Assembly (NCBI GenBank): GCA_947565875.1
Contig: CANOHR010000025.1
Span: 1 to 10,105, forward strand
Length of the DNA: 10,105 nt
Reading direction: 5' to 3'
DNA from: an uncultured Pseudoflavonifractor sp.
GTDB taxonomy: Bacteria; Bacillota; Clostridia; Oscillospirales; Oscillospiraceae
In this document: one piece after another, positions 1 through 8,281 of the stretch
How the letters are laid out: each line of letters opens with the position of its first letter
How positions within the stretch are numbered: the stretch's first letter is position 1
Program-made: the position numbers and the translations under genes
The notes under the pieces: model-generated
What the model saw: only the letters and a program-made list of their open reading frames with translations
Databases searched by the model: none
What the model was told of the DNA's origin: nothing

Positions 1-1377
1 GTAGGGAATATAGGCGGCGCAGTAGATGGCAAAGGGAAGTATCACAAAGCACAGGACGGAAAAGAGAAGGGTCTGGACCAGCCAGACATTCCGGGCTCCC
101 CTCTCGGGCTCCTCTTCCACCGGCCAGTCCCGAAGCCTTTGGTAGAGGCCTATAAAGTAGACTGCTGCCAATCCGATCCCGGCATAGAAGACCGTCCACT
201 TTCCGGCTGCCCCCAGCCCCCACATAAGTCCGGAGAGGAACAGGGGGAGGGCTCCCTTTCGGAAGGAGGCCCTCTGGGGAAGAGTCAGGTAGCGGTACAT
301 GAAAAAGTACATGCCCAGGATGAAAAAGACGGCGTAGGTGTCGATGGTGGCGATCCGGGTCTGGGTCAGGTGCATGAAGTCGGTGGCAAAGAGAATGGTT
401 CCGCAGGCGGCCACCACCGTTTTCCCGAACATGTTCTTCAAGAATACATAGAGCATGGGCAGCATGAGAACACCCAACAGCGTTCCCATAAACCGCCAGC
501 CGAAGGGGGTCATGCCAAACAGGCGGATCCCCAGTCCCAGGATCAGCTTGCCCATGGGGGGGTGAGTCACCTCATAGGGATAGATCCCGTCGATATGCTC
601 CTTGGCGGTGCGGGCGTGGTAGATCTCGTCAAAATAGGTGGAGTTGTGCCAGGTGGACTTTTCGGGGATGTTATCCGCTGAAAACACCCGGTCCAGCCCC
701 TCTGGGAGGGGAGAACCGTCCGCCATGCCCCAGTTGAAGGGGATGACCTTGCCTGTCTGGCCCAAAAGGCACAGCCGGGTCAGCTGAAGGTTCTCCTTGT
801 CAGCCTTTCCGGTAATGCGGAGGTATTGGACATTCTGGGGGTTTTCCACCTCTATGTCTATCCATTTATAAAGCTGGTTGTAGTTTTGGGTGAGGGCGTA
901 GCTGGGAGAATAGCCGTCGGCGTTGGCAAAATAGTAGCCCGTCACCTTGTCCTTGTCATTGGGGTCTTCCTTCCGCTGCCAAAGGGTGGACCAGCTTTCC
1001 CCATCGGAGGAGACTTCAATATTGTAGCTGCCCGTGCCAAGACCGGAAAAATAGCGGATGCTGGTGGTGTAGACGGGGGAGCCGACGATCTGGATGGTGA
1101 CGCTCTCCCCGGAGGCAAAGTCATAGACGCCCTGGGGGGCCTGCCGGTCCCCCAGCTGGAAGAAGGCGGTGAGGGCGTAGACCAGGGTGATGAGAAGGAC
1201 AGGCAGCCGGTCCTTCCGCTCCATGGGATACCGCGTTCCGGCAAAGCGGAGCCCGGGAGCGGTCTCCACAGAAAGGGAAGCGCCATCGGAGAGGGCCAGG
1301 GCGTACCGGGCCAGAAAAACAAGGATGGCCGCCAGGGTCAGAAGGGCGAAGAGGATGGGGGGCTTGATATATTCCAT
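1..1377 (-). CDS. PMT-family (GT39-like) membrane glycosyltransferase with discoidin-like insert, 3' end outside window
   Basis: The frame is open for 459 codons from ATG 1377 to the window edge, so the C-terminus is missing. Seen: hydrophobic segments at about residues 6-25 and 57-75; then a soluble stretch (about 82-207) with IEVSSDGESWSTL and VQYLRITG motifs resembling a discoidin/F5-8 type C beta-sandwich; then YFDEIYH with D250-E251, VTHPPMGKLI (271-280), and further membrane segments about 300-360, 375-410 and 433-455. An acidic D-E pair followed by HPP.GK is the hallmark of protein O-mannosyltransferases, where the Asp is catalytic and the donor is a polyprenyl-phosphate sugar. The enzyme should sit in the cytoplasmic membrane and glycosylate an exported acceptor; sugar and acceptor are unknown. 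AGGAAG (1386-1391) lies 8 nt before the ATG. It follows the dnaJ terminator and probably has its own promoter, so it is not part of the heat-shock operon. The family is well supported; the exact substrate is not. Confidence 0.88.
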   Translation of the reverse strand, partial: MEYIKPPILFALLTLAAILVFLARYALALSDGASLSVETAPGLRFAGTRYPMERKDRLPVLLITLVYALTAFFQLGDRQAPQGVYDFASGESVTIQIVGSPVYTTSIRYFSGLGTGSYNIEVSSDGESWSTLWQRKEDPNDKDKVTGYYFANADGYSPSYALTQNYNQLYKWIDIEVENPQNVQYLRITGKADKENLQLTRLCLLGQTGKVIPFNWGMADGSPLPEGLDRVFSADNIPEKSTWHNSTYFDEIYHARTAKEHIDGIYPYEVTHPPMGKLILGLGIRLFGMTPFGWRFMGTLLGVLMLPMLYVFLKNMFGKTVVAACGTILFATDFMHLTQTRIATIDTYAVFFILGMYFFMYRYLTLPQRASFRKGALPLFLSGLMWGLGAAGKWTVFYAGIGLAAVYFIGLYQRLRDWPVEEEPERGARNVWLVQTLLFSVLCFVILPFAIYCAAYIPY

Positions 1378-1396
1378 AAGAGAAACTTCCTAATCA

Positions 1397-1441
1397 AAAA
1401 TGATGGGCAGAGCTTCCGCCGGAACCTCTGCCCATCATTTT
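1397..1441 (-). terminator. Intrinsic terminator of the hrcA-grpE-dnaK-dnaJ operon
   Basis: A perfect 16-bp inverted repeat (arms 1397-1412 and 1426-1441) encloses a 13-nt loop, which itself holds TTCC/GGAA. On the minus strand the stem ends in TTTTT, giving a rho-independent terminator 83 nt after the dnaJ stop. The plus strand also has a T-rich tail, so it could work in both directions. It ends only a few bases before the ribosome binding site of the downstream glycosyltransferase gene. Confidence 0.88.
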
Positions 1442-1465
1442 ATTTCTTTTTGTCCCATTTGTAAA
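1437..1465 (-). promoter_or_regulatory. Predicted sigma-A-type promoter for the glycosyltransferase gene
   Basis: On the minus strand TTTACA (1460-1465) and TAAAAT (1437-1442) are separated by exactly 17 bp; each box matches the -35/-10 consensus at five of six positions. The expected start of transcription is near 1430. The -10 box overlaps the outer bases of the upstream terminator stem, so RNA from this promoter would lack most of that stem's first arm and should not be terminated by it. Prediction from sequence only. Confidence 0.6.
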
Positions 1466-1484
1466 GACGGCATAGGAAAAGTTT

Positions 1485-1511
1485 GGGCGCGCCGGGGACG
1501 GCGCGCCCTAC
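1485..1511 (-). repeat. GTAGGG-headed palindromic element (copy 1)
   Basis: Read on the minus strand, the GTAGGG head (1506-1511) leads into GGGCGCGCC / GGCGCGCCC arms (1485-1493 and 1500-1508, 9 bp) with a 6-nt loop. It begins 12 nt after the dnaJ stop codon. There is no U-tract, so it is not a normal terminator. It shares its body type with the copy at 8255-8280. Confidence 0.7.
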
Positions 1512-1523
1512 GGAGGGAGGGGA

Positions 1524-2669
1524 TCATTTCTTTTTGCGGCGTTTGTCAAAAAAACCTTTGCTTTCCTCCGGGGCGTCCTCTCCCATGGCTTGGGAAAAGG
1601 AACGCAGAACTTCCTCCTGCTGGGGGGAGAGGGAGGTGGGAACCGTCACCCGGACGGTGACAAACTGGTCCCCCCGGCTGCGGCTGTTAATGGCGGGAAT
1701 GCCCTTGCCGCGAAGGCGGAACACGGTTCCCGGCTGGGTGCCTTTGGGCATGGAGTATTCCACGTTGCCGTCAATGGTAGGGATCACCAGCTTAGCTCCC
1801 AGGGCTGCCTGGGCAAAGGTGACTTTATGCTCATAATAGACCGCCGTACCGTCCCGCTGGAATTTGTCGCTGGGGCGGACGGTGACCGAGACAAGCAGAT
1901 CCCCGGCAGGGCCGCCGTTCTGCCCGGAGCCCCCCTGCCCCCGAAGAGAAACGGCCTGACCGTTATCGATCCCCGCTGGAATGTTGACGGTGAGCTTGCG
2001 CTGCTTCCGAACCGAGCCGGAGCCGTGGCACTCGCTACAGGGTTGGTGGATGATCTTGCCCGTTCCCTGGCACCGGGTGCAGGGGGCGGAGGTGGAGAAG
2101 GTAAAGGCTCCGCCGCCCCGCTGGATGCGGATGACGCCGGTGCCCCGGCAATCGGGGCAGGTGTCGGCGCTGGTGCCGGGAGCGCAGCCGGAGCCCTGAC
2201 AAACGTCGCAGCGTTCCGAACGGGTGAGAGTGATCTCTTTTTCACAACCGAAGGCGGCTTCCTCAAAGGAGATGGTCACCGCCGCACGCAGAGTCTCGCC
2301 CTTCCGGGGGGCGTTGGGATTTTGCCGCTGAGCGCCCCCAAAGCCGCCGCCAAAGAAGGAACCGAAAAGATCCCCCAGGTCCATATCGCCCATATTGAAG
2401 CCGCCGTACCCGCCGCCGTATCCTCCCCCGAAGGAGGGATCCACTCCCGCATGGCCAAACTGGTCATACCGGGAGCGCTTAGTGGGATCGGAGAGGATCT
2501 CGTAGGCTTCGTTGACCTCTTTGAACTTGGACTCGGCAGTCTTGTCGCCGGGGTTCAGGTCGGGGTGGTACTCCTTGGCCTTTTTTCGGTAAGCCTTCTT
2601 CAGTTCCTCCTCAGAGGCGGACTTGGAGACCCCCAGGACCTCATAATAATCTCGTTTTTGTTCTGCCAT
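1524..2669 (-). CDS. dnaJ: Chaperone protein DnaJ (Hsp40, type I)
   Basis: Co-chaperone that delivers unfolded substrates to DnaK and stimulates its ATPase in the cytoplasm. The 381-residue product has every part of a type I DnaJ: a J domain (1-71) with the essential HPD triad at 35-37, a Gly/Phe-rich linker (about 81-113), four zinc-binding CxxCxGxG motifs starting at C154, C171, C197 and C211 (all eight Cys present), and a C-terminal substrate-binding and dimerisation region. Length is close to the E. coli protein (376). ATG at 2669 follows GAGGTG with 10 nt spacing. It is the last gene of the operon, 127 nt after dnaK, and is followed by a strong terminator. No frameshift or missing motif seen. 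Confidence 0.98.
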   Translation of the reverse strand: MAEQKRDYYEVLGVSKSASEEELKKAYRKKAKEYHPDLNPGDKTAESKFKEVNEAYEILSDPTKRSRYDQFGHAGVDPSFGGGYGGGYGGFNMGDMDLGDLFGSFFGGGFGGAQRQNPNAPRKGETLRAAVTISFEEAAFGCEKEITLTRSERCDVCQGSGCAPGTSADTCPDCRGTGVIRIQRGGGAFTFSTSAPCTRCQGTGKIIHQPCSECHGSGSVRKQRKLTVNIPAGIDNGQAVSLRGQGGSGQNGGPAGDLLVSVTVRPSDKFQRDGTAVYYEHKVTFAQAALGAKLVIPTIDGNVEYSMPKGTQPGTVFRLRGKGIPAINSRSRGDQFVTVRVTVPTSLSPQQEEVLRSFSQAMGEDAPEESKGFFDKRRKKK

Positions 2670-2716
2670 GTATGCTTTTCACCTCTTTAGAGGGGATGTC
2701 ATAAAACAGGGGAAGC

Positions 2717-2786
2717 GGGCGGGTCTGGGACCGGCCCCTACAAAAGAACAGCCTTTCGTAGGGGCCGGTTCCAAACCGGCCCGCCC
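2717..2786. repeat. Inverted pair of GTAGGG-headed elements between dnaK and dnaJ
   Basis: Two copies face each other head to head: 2717-2741 (head on the minus strand) and 2758-2786 (head on the plus strand), separated by 16 nt. They share a 12-nt GTAGGGGCCGGT core and then diverge by small indels. Each arm also contains its own GGCCGGTT/AACCGGCC-type pairing, clearest in the 2758-2786 copy. The pair would form a large hairpin in the dnaK-dnaJ message starting 10 nt after the dnaK stop. No U-tract follows. Confidence 0.75.
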
Positions 2787-2796
2787 ACGGCCCTAT

Positions 2797-4650
<1,854 letters not shown>

Positions 4651-4692
4651 AATGCTTGCCTCCAATAAAATGAATTTGTTTTATACGATTTC

Positions 4693-4763
4693 GTAGGGGC
4701 GCACATTGTGCGCCCGTGGAAGAGATGTGACTGGTATTGCGGGCGCACAATGTGCGCCCCTAC
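4693..4763. repeat. Perfect 24-bp inverted repeat between grpE and dnaK
   Basis: Arms 4693-4716 and 4740-4763 are exact reverse complements around a 23-nt loop. Each arm is a GTAGGG-headed element and is itself palindromic (GGGCGCACA / TGTGCGCCC around one T), so the DNA or RNA can form either one long stem or two short hairpins. The right arm starts 1 nt after the grpE stop codon. There is no T-run after either arm, so a processing, stability or mobile-element origin is more likely than termination. Confidence 0.85.
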
Positions 4764-4764
4764 A

Positions 4765-5325
4765 TCAGTTCGCCACCTTTACCATAGCGAACCGGATCAC
4801 CTTGTCTCCCAGCATGAACCCGGCCTGGAAGACTTCCACCACGGTATTCTCCCCCAAAGTTTCATCCTCAATGTGCATGACGGCATTGTGGATGTTGGGA
4901 TCAAAGCTCTGGCCCACTGCGTCGATCTCGGTGACACCTAGACTCTCCAGGGCCTTGAGGAGTCCGGTCATAGTCATCTCCACGCCTTTTTTGTAGGCTT
5001 CGTCGGCGGTCTCCTGCTTCAAAGCCCGCTCCAGGTTGTCGTAGACAGGAAGGAGGGCCTTCACCGCGTTGGCGGTGGCGTCGGAGTAGATGGCCTCCTT
5101 CTCCTTCTGGGTCCGCTTGCGGAAGTTATCGTACTCGGCGCACAGCCGGAGGAATTTGTCCTCCTGTTCGGCAATGGTCTGCCGAAGAGCATCGGCCTCC
5201 GACAGTCCGGCTTGGGTCTCGGGGGCCTCCTCCGGAGGAGCGTTCTCCGGGGCGGTCACAGGCTCCTGAAGTTCTTCCGCCTCCTGGGTCTCGGGGACGG
5301 GCTGCTTCTTTTCTTTCTTGCTCAA
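4765..5325 (-). CDS. grpE: Nucleotide exchange factor GrpE
   Basis: Releases ADP from DnaK to reset the chaperone cycle. The 186-residue product has an acidic, Pro/Glu-rich disordered start (about 1-42), a long helical, coiled-coil-type segment (about 44-110) with AEYDNFRKR (63-71) and VYDNLERAL (94-102), and the C-terminal beta domain with FDPNIHNAVM (141-150) and EVFQAGFMLGDKVIRFAMVKV (164-184). The usual R-P-A near the end is R-F-A here (178-180), a small deviation. The start is TTG at 5325, preceded by AAGGAGGG (5332-5339) at about 7 nt; this TTG overlaps the hrcA stop in a TTGA, implying translational coupling. Second gene of the heat-shock operon. Confidence 0.97.
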   Translation of the reverse strand: MSKKEKKQPVPETQEAEELQEPVTAPENAPPEEAPETQAGLSEADALRQTIAEQEDKFLRLCAEYDNFRKRTQKEKEAIYSDATANAVKALLPVYDNLERALKQETADEAYKKGVEMTMTGLLKALESLGVTEIDAVGQSFDPNIHNAVMHIEDETLGENTVVEVFQAGFMLGDKVIRFAMVKVAN

Positions 5326-6383
5326 GTTGTTCCCTCCTTGGTATCGTTAGGCGGCAGGGCAGCCTGCCCCATGATCTGAGACAGGCCTTTGGCCACATAG
5401 GCCAGCCGCGCGGAGATCTTGGCGTAATCCATTCGGGTAGGTCCTACCACGCCGATAAGCCCCTTCATCCCGGCGCCCAGGTCATAGCTTGCCATGACCA
5501 CGCTGGAATCCTTCAGGGCTTCGCTCACGTTTTCCGGGCCGATGACGATGTTGGCGCCATCCTCCCCGGAAAGCTTGGCGGGAAGGGCGGCGGAGTCGGC
5601 GTCGGAGAGGAAGCTCATCAGGGGCTGGGCCCGCTCCAGGCTTTGATACTCGGGGTGGTCCAGAAGGTTGGCGATGCCCGCCGTGTGGACCGGTTTCTTC
5701 GCCAGTTCCTCCAGTACCTCCATCCCAAAGCGCGCCGTCAACTCGATAAGGTGAAAGGCGTCGGGATCGGCATGGCGGGCCACCCGCTCCAACTCCTTTT
5801 CCAGTTCATCCCGGGAAAGGCCGGTAAAGCCGGTGTTGAGCAGAGTCCCCAACATTTGCAGTTGGGACTGGCTCACCTCACGGTCTAGATGGAACAGATT
5901 GTTGCGTACCGTGTTGGTATCGGTCATCACCACGGCGATAAAGGAACGCTCCTCCACCAGAAGAAGATCAAAGCGCCGAATGGTCACCCGCTCCGGGGGA
6001 GCGGTAAGGGCAAAGGCGGGGTATTGGGTGAGTTTTGCCACCACCCGGCCCGCCTCGTCGATGACCTGATCCAAGGCCTGCATCTTGTTCTTCAGAGCCT
6101 CATTGATACGCTCAGTCTCCTGAATGGAGAGTTTGTAGTCCCCCATCAGTTCATTGACATAGAGCCGGTAGCCCTTGGGAGAGGGGATACGTCCGGCGGA
6201 GGTGTGGGGTTGCTCCAGATAGCCCTGTTCCTCCAGGTCCGCCATATCGTTGCGGATGGTGGCGGAGGAGACGTCCAGCCTGGCCCATTGGGCCACCGCC
6301 TTGGAGCCCACAGGCTCCGCATTTTGGACGTACATCTCGATGACAGAGCGGAGGATCTTCTTTTTTCGTTCGCTCAGTTCCAA
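5322..6383 (-). CDS. hrcA: Heat-inducible transcription repressor HrcA
   Basis: Represses class I heat-shock genes by binding CIRCE; its folding depends on GroEL in studied bacteria. From TTG 6383 the product is 353 residues: an N-terminal winged-helix DNA-binding region (LSERKKKILRSVIEMYV, then SSATIRNDMADLEEQGYLEQ and HTSAGRIPSPKGYR), a central GAF-like dimerisation region, and the family signature GPTRMDYAK near the C-terminus. Start choice: TTG 6383 has a perfect AGGAGG (6392-6397) 8 nt upstream and gives the usual HrcA length (about 340-350). An in-frame ATG at 6464 would add 27 residues not typical of the family; its nearest purine-rich stretch is only about 3 nt away. The stop overlaps the grpE start by 4 nt. 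First gene of the operon, so it represses itself. Confidence 0.96.
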   Translation of the reverse strand: MELSERKKKILRSVIEMYVQNAEPVGSKAVAQWARLDVSSATIRNDMADLEEQGYLEQPHTSAGRIPSPKGYRLYVNELMGDYKLSIQETERINEALKNKMQALDQVIDEAGRVVAKLTQYPAFALTAPPERVTIRRFDLLLVEERSFIAVVMTDTNTVRNNLFHLDREVSQSQLQMLGTLLNTGFTGLSRDELEKELERVARHADPDAFHLIELTARFGMEVLEELAKKPVHTAGIANLLDHPEYQSLERAQPLMSFLSDADSAALPAKLSGEDGANIVIGPENVSEALKDSSVVMASYDLGAGMKGLIGVVGPTRMDYAKISARLAYVAKGLSQIMGQAALPPNDTKEGTT

Positions 6384-6391
6384 GCCGCTCA

Positions 6392-6397
6392 CCTCCT
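6392..6397 (-). promoter_or_regulatory. Ribosome binding site deciding the hrcA TTG start
   Basis: AGGAGG on the minus strand, 8 nt before TTG 6383. It lies within the reading frame of the longer candidate starting at ATG 6464 and is the main reason to prefer the shorter HrcA. Confidence 0.7.
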
Positions 6398-6484
6398 CGT
6401 CCTCACAAACTTCATATCTCTCGTTTCCCCGCAAGCGGAAAAACTCGTTCATTTCGTTGTTCATCCTCTCCCCACACTGCCCAG

Positions 6485-6510
6485 CCGTTAGCGGCTATGC
6501 CGCTTTACGG
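6485..6510 (-). other. Hairpin in the hrcA 5' leader
   Basis: AGCGGC-TAT-GCCGCT (6490-6504) forms a 6-bp GC-rich stem, extended by CCGT/ACGG at the outside with a small internal bulge. It lies in the long leader between the CIRCE operator and the hrcA start (about 215 nt to the TTG). A weaker GGGG/CCCC pairing lies beside it (6513-6524). No riboswitch family recognised. Confidence 0.5.
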
Positions 6511-6572
6511 ATGGGGCGTACCCCCTGCGGGTAAAAGCTGAGGACCGCTTTCGTGGGGATCCCATTTTGAAC

Positions 6573-6599
6573 TTAGCACTCTTACCTTTTAAGTGCTAA
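6573..6599 (-). promoter_or_regulatory. CIRCE operator (HrcA binding site)
   Basis: Plus strand TTAGCACTC (6573-6581), nine-base spacer, AAGTGCTAA (6591-6599). The CIRCE consensus is TTAGCACTC-N9-GAGTGCTAA, so 17 of 18 arm bases match; the single change is the innermost base of one arm. It begins 3 bp downstream of the -10 box and covers the expected transcription start, the classic arrangement for HrcA repression. Confidence 0.96.
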
Positions 6600-6602
6600 T
6601 AT

Positions 6603-6631
6603 AATGTACCACTTACCCCAAGGAAAGTCAA
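6603..6631 (-). promoter_or_regulatory. Sigma-A-type promoter of the heat-shock operon
   Basis: Minus strand TTGACT (6626-6631), 17-bp spacer, TACATT (6603-6608). Five of six -35 bases and four of six -10 bases match consensus. CIRCE follows immediately, as expected for a vegetative promoter controlled by HrcA rather than by a heat-shock sigma factor. Confidence 0.8.
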
Positions 6632-6663
6632 TAGGCGGGGTTGTAAATTAAATGTGAACATGA

Positions 6664-6700
6664 AAAAATCACCATCTGAAAAAAGCAGACGGTGATTTTT
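6664..6700 (-). terminator. Intrinsic terminator after the MATE gene
   Basis: Arms 6664-6678 and 6686-6700 form a 15-bp stem with one G-T type position and a 7-nt A-rich loop; on the minus strand it ends in TTTTTT. It lies 30 nt after the MATE stop and upstream of the hrcA promoter, separating the two transcription units. The opposite strand also has a T-tail. Confidence 0.88.
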
Positions 6701-6729
6701 AGCGGGGTATTCTTCAGTTTGCCAATTTG

Positions 6730-8109
6730 TCAAGCAGCAGTCACGTCCCGGATCCATTTTCCGGAGCGAAGCCGCCACAGGCCCAGGAAGAGCTTGACCA
6801 CGTTATCCAGGGAAATACACAGATACACCGGCAGGATCCCCCAGTGGAACACCAGCCCTGCCAGAGCGGCCAGGGGAAGGGAGAGAAGCCACATGGGGGC
6901 AAGGTCAATGGCAGTGGCTGTCCGCACATCCCCGCCGCCCCGAAGGACCCCCACCACGTTGGTGGTATTGAAGGAGCGGACCGACAGGATGGCGAAGGAG
7001 ACCACGCTCATCATGGTAGCGATCTCAGAAGCCTCCGGGGACAGGTGAAACAGGGGATAGACCACCGGCTCCAAAAGGACGAAAGTAAGAAGGATAAAGA
7101 TCCCTCCCACGATGAGCCCGGCCAGAAAGGCCAGCATATCCAGACAAAGGCCCACGTTGTAGACCTCCTCCCGCCGCTGTCCCGCACCGATCTCCCGGCC
7201 AATGATGATGGCGGTGGTGCCGCCGATGGCAAAGACCATGACGGTAGACATGTTGACCACATTGCCCACCAGGCCATAGGCTGCCAGAATGGCCTGAGAA
7301 CCTGCCATATGTCCCATGATGGTAGGGTAGAGGGAGGTGCCCAGGCCCCACAGGGTCTCATTAAGAAGCACAGGGGTGGCAAAGCGGATATACCGGCGGA
7401 GCATATCCCGGCTGGGGTGGAGAAGACGGCTGAGGCGGATATGGAAGCTTTTGCCCGTCATCATGTGTCCTGCCGCCAGCACAAACTCCAGGATCCGGGA
7501 AATAAGAGTGGCCAGGGCGGCCCCTTCCACCCCCATGGCGGGGGCGCCCAGCTTGCCGAAGATGAAGATCCAGTTCAGGATGGTGTTGCTTACCATGGAG
7601 GCTCCCAAAATATAGAGCCCCAGCATGGGGTTCGCCATGGACCGATGGGCGGCGATATAGATCTGGGCCAGGGAGTCAAAGAGGAAGGAGAAGGCTACGA
7701 TCCGGGCGTATTTGGCTGCCAGAGCCACCACACCGGCGTCGTTGCCGAAGAGGGACATGAAGGGGGCGGGGAGGAAGAACATGACGCACCCAAAGGCCAG
7801 AGTAATGGCTCCCGCCACAAAAAAGCCGATACCCAGTACCTCGTTGATGGAGTCTTTGTCGCCCTTGCCATGGAACTGGCTGATAAGGACGCTGGCCCCA
7901 CTTTGGAGTCCAAAGGTCATGAGCTGCACCACGAAAATAGGGATGTTAGCCAGGGTGACGGCGGCCATGGGCGCCTCCCCTAAAGCCCCTACCATAAAGG
8001 TATCCAGCAGTCCCAGAGAGTTGGTGATAAGATTTTGAAGGATAATGGGCAAGGCCAGCAATACCACGTCACGGTAAAAGCGCCTGCCCCGGTTCATAAA
8101 GGAAAACAA
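6730..8109 (-). CDS. MATE-family multidrug/cation antiporter
   Basis: Integral membrane protein of 459 residues, the normal size for a twelve-helix MATE exporter that couples efflux of organic cations or other small molecules to Na+ or H+ entry. Seen: a short basic N-terminus (MNRGRRFYRD), then VLLALPIILQNLITNSLGLLDTFMVGALGE, a typical first MATE helix and loop, followed by regularly spaced hydrophobic segments in two halves joined near the middle (HIRLSRLLHPSRDMLRRYIRF). Substrate cannot be read from sequence. Start: TTG 8109 is chosen because GAGGTGATCC (8111-8120) lies directly before it; the ATG four codons later would be about 17 nt from the binding site. It follows the cysteine desulfurase by 172 nt with no T-tailed terminator between, so co-transcription is possible. 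Confidence 0.92.
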   Translation of the reverse strand: MFSFMNRGRRFYRDVVLLALPIILQNLITNSLGLLDTFMVGALGEAPMAAVTLANIPIFVVQLMTFGLQSGASVLISQFHGKGDKDSINEVLGIGFFVAGAITLAFGCVMFFLPAPFMSLFGNDAGVVALAAKYARIVAFSFLFDSLAQIYIAAHRSMANPMLGLYILGASMVSNTILNWIFIFGKLGAPAMGVEGAALATLISRILEFVLAAGHMMTGKSFHIRLSRLLHPSRDMLRRYIRFATPVLLNETLWGLGTSLYPTIMGHMAGSQAILAAYGLVGNVVNMSTVMVFAIGGTTAIIIGREIGAGQRREEVYNVGLCLDMLAFLAGLIVGGIFILLTFVLLEPVVYPLFHLSPEASEIATMMSVVSFAILSVRSFNTTNVVGVLRGGGDVRTATAIDLAPMWLLSLPLAALAGLVFHWGILPVYLCISLDNVVKLFLGLWRLRSGKWIRDVTAA

Positions 8110-8110
8110 A

Positions 8111-8120
8111 GGATCACCTC
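8111..8120 (-). promoter_or_regulatory. Extended Shine-Dalgarno of the MATE gene
   Basis: GAGGTGATCC is complementary over ten bases to the common bacterial 16S rRNA 3' end (GGATCACCTC). Its GAGG core is 7 nt from TTG 8109. This match decides the TTG start. Confidence 0.7.
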
Positions 8121-8130
8121 AAAGATATAT

Positions 8131-8155
8131 GTAGGGGCGGCTATCGGCCCCTGCC
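8131..8155 (+). repeat. GTAGGG-headed element (copy in the desulfurase-MATE gap)
   Basis: GTAGGGGC head followed by an imperfect palindrome (GGGGC 8134-8138 with GCCCC 8147-8151). It ends the spacer nearest the MATE gene and is the least regular of the copies. Confidence 0.5.
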
Positions 8156-8175
8156 AGGTATGATGTTACTCTTTC

Positions 8176-8201
8176 GTAGGGACCGTCGTCCCCGACGGTC
8201 C
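8176..8201 (+). repeat. GTAGGG-headed element (middle copy in the desulfurase-MATE gap)
   Basis: GTAGGG head (8176-8181) leading into a 9-bp stem GGACCGTCG / CGACGGTCC (8180-8188 and 8193-8201) with a TCCC loop. The body sequence differs from all other copies but remains fully self-complementary. Confidence 0.7.
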
Positions 8202-8254
8202 GGCGGGACTGCCCAACGGTTTTCCCATTAGTCCGGCGAAAACGATCCTATTCC

Positions 8255-8280
8255 GTAGGGCGCGACGCCCCGGCGCGCTC
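8255..8280 (+). repeat. GTAGGG-headed element next to the desulfurase stop
   Basis: GTAGGGCGCG head and GGCGCGC tail around ACGCCCC; same body type as the copy beside dnaJ (1485-1511) but with a less perfect stem. It ends 1 nt from the desulfurase stop codon. The rest of the 8110-8281 spacer holds no gene and no convincing terminator. Confidence 0.6.
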
Positions 8281-8281
8281 A

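Noticed and set aside
139..1464. Plus-strand frames opposite the glycosyltransferase
   Set aside because: The minus strand is open for 459 codons with clear PMT motifs, membrane segments and a binding site; the plus frames show none of these.
1485..1511. Terminator directly after dnaJ
   Set aside because: It forms a hairpin but has no T-run on either side; the T-tailed stem at 1397-1441 is the better terminator.
4651..4665. A five-codon N-terminal extension of DnaK from TTG 4665
   Set aside because: The extension includes the GGAGG site that serves ATG 4650, and ATG gives the canonical DnaK N-terminus.
6727..7983. A 418-codon plus-strand frame opposite the MATE gene
   Set aside because: Product rich in G, H, Q and D without domain features; a shadow of the transporter's codon pattern.
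8131..8280. CRISPR array or riboswitch upstream of the MATE gene
   Set aside because: The three repeats share only a 6-7 nt head, have different bodies and unequal spacing, so not CRISPR. No known riboswitch core was recognised and there is no terminator or anti-terminator arrangement.
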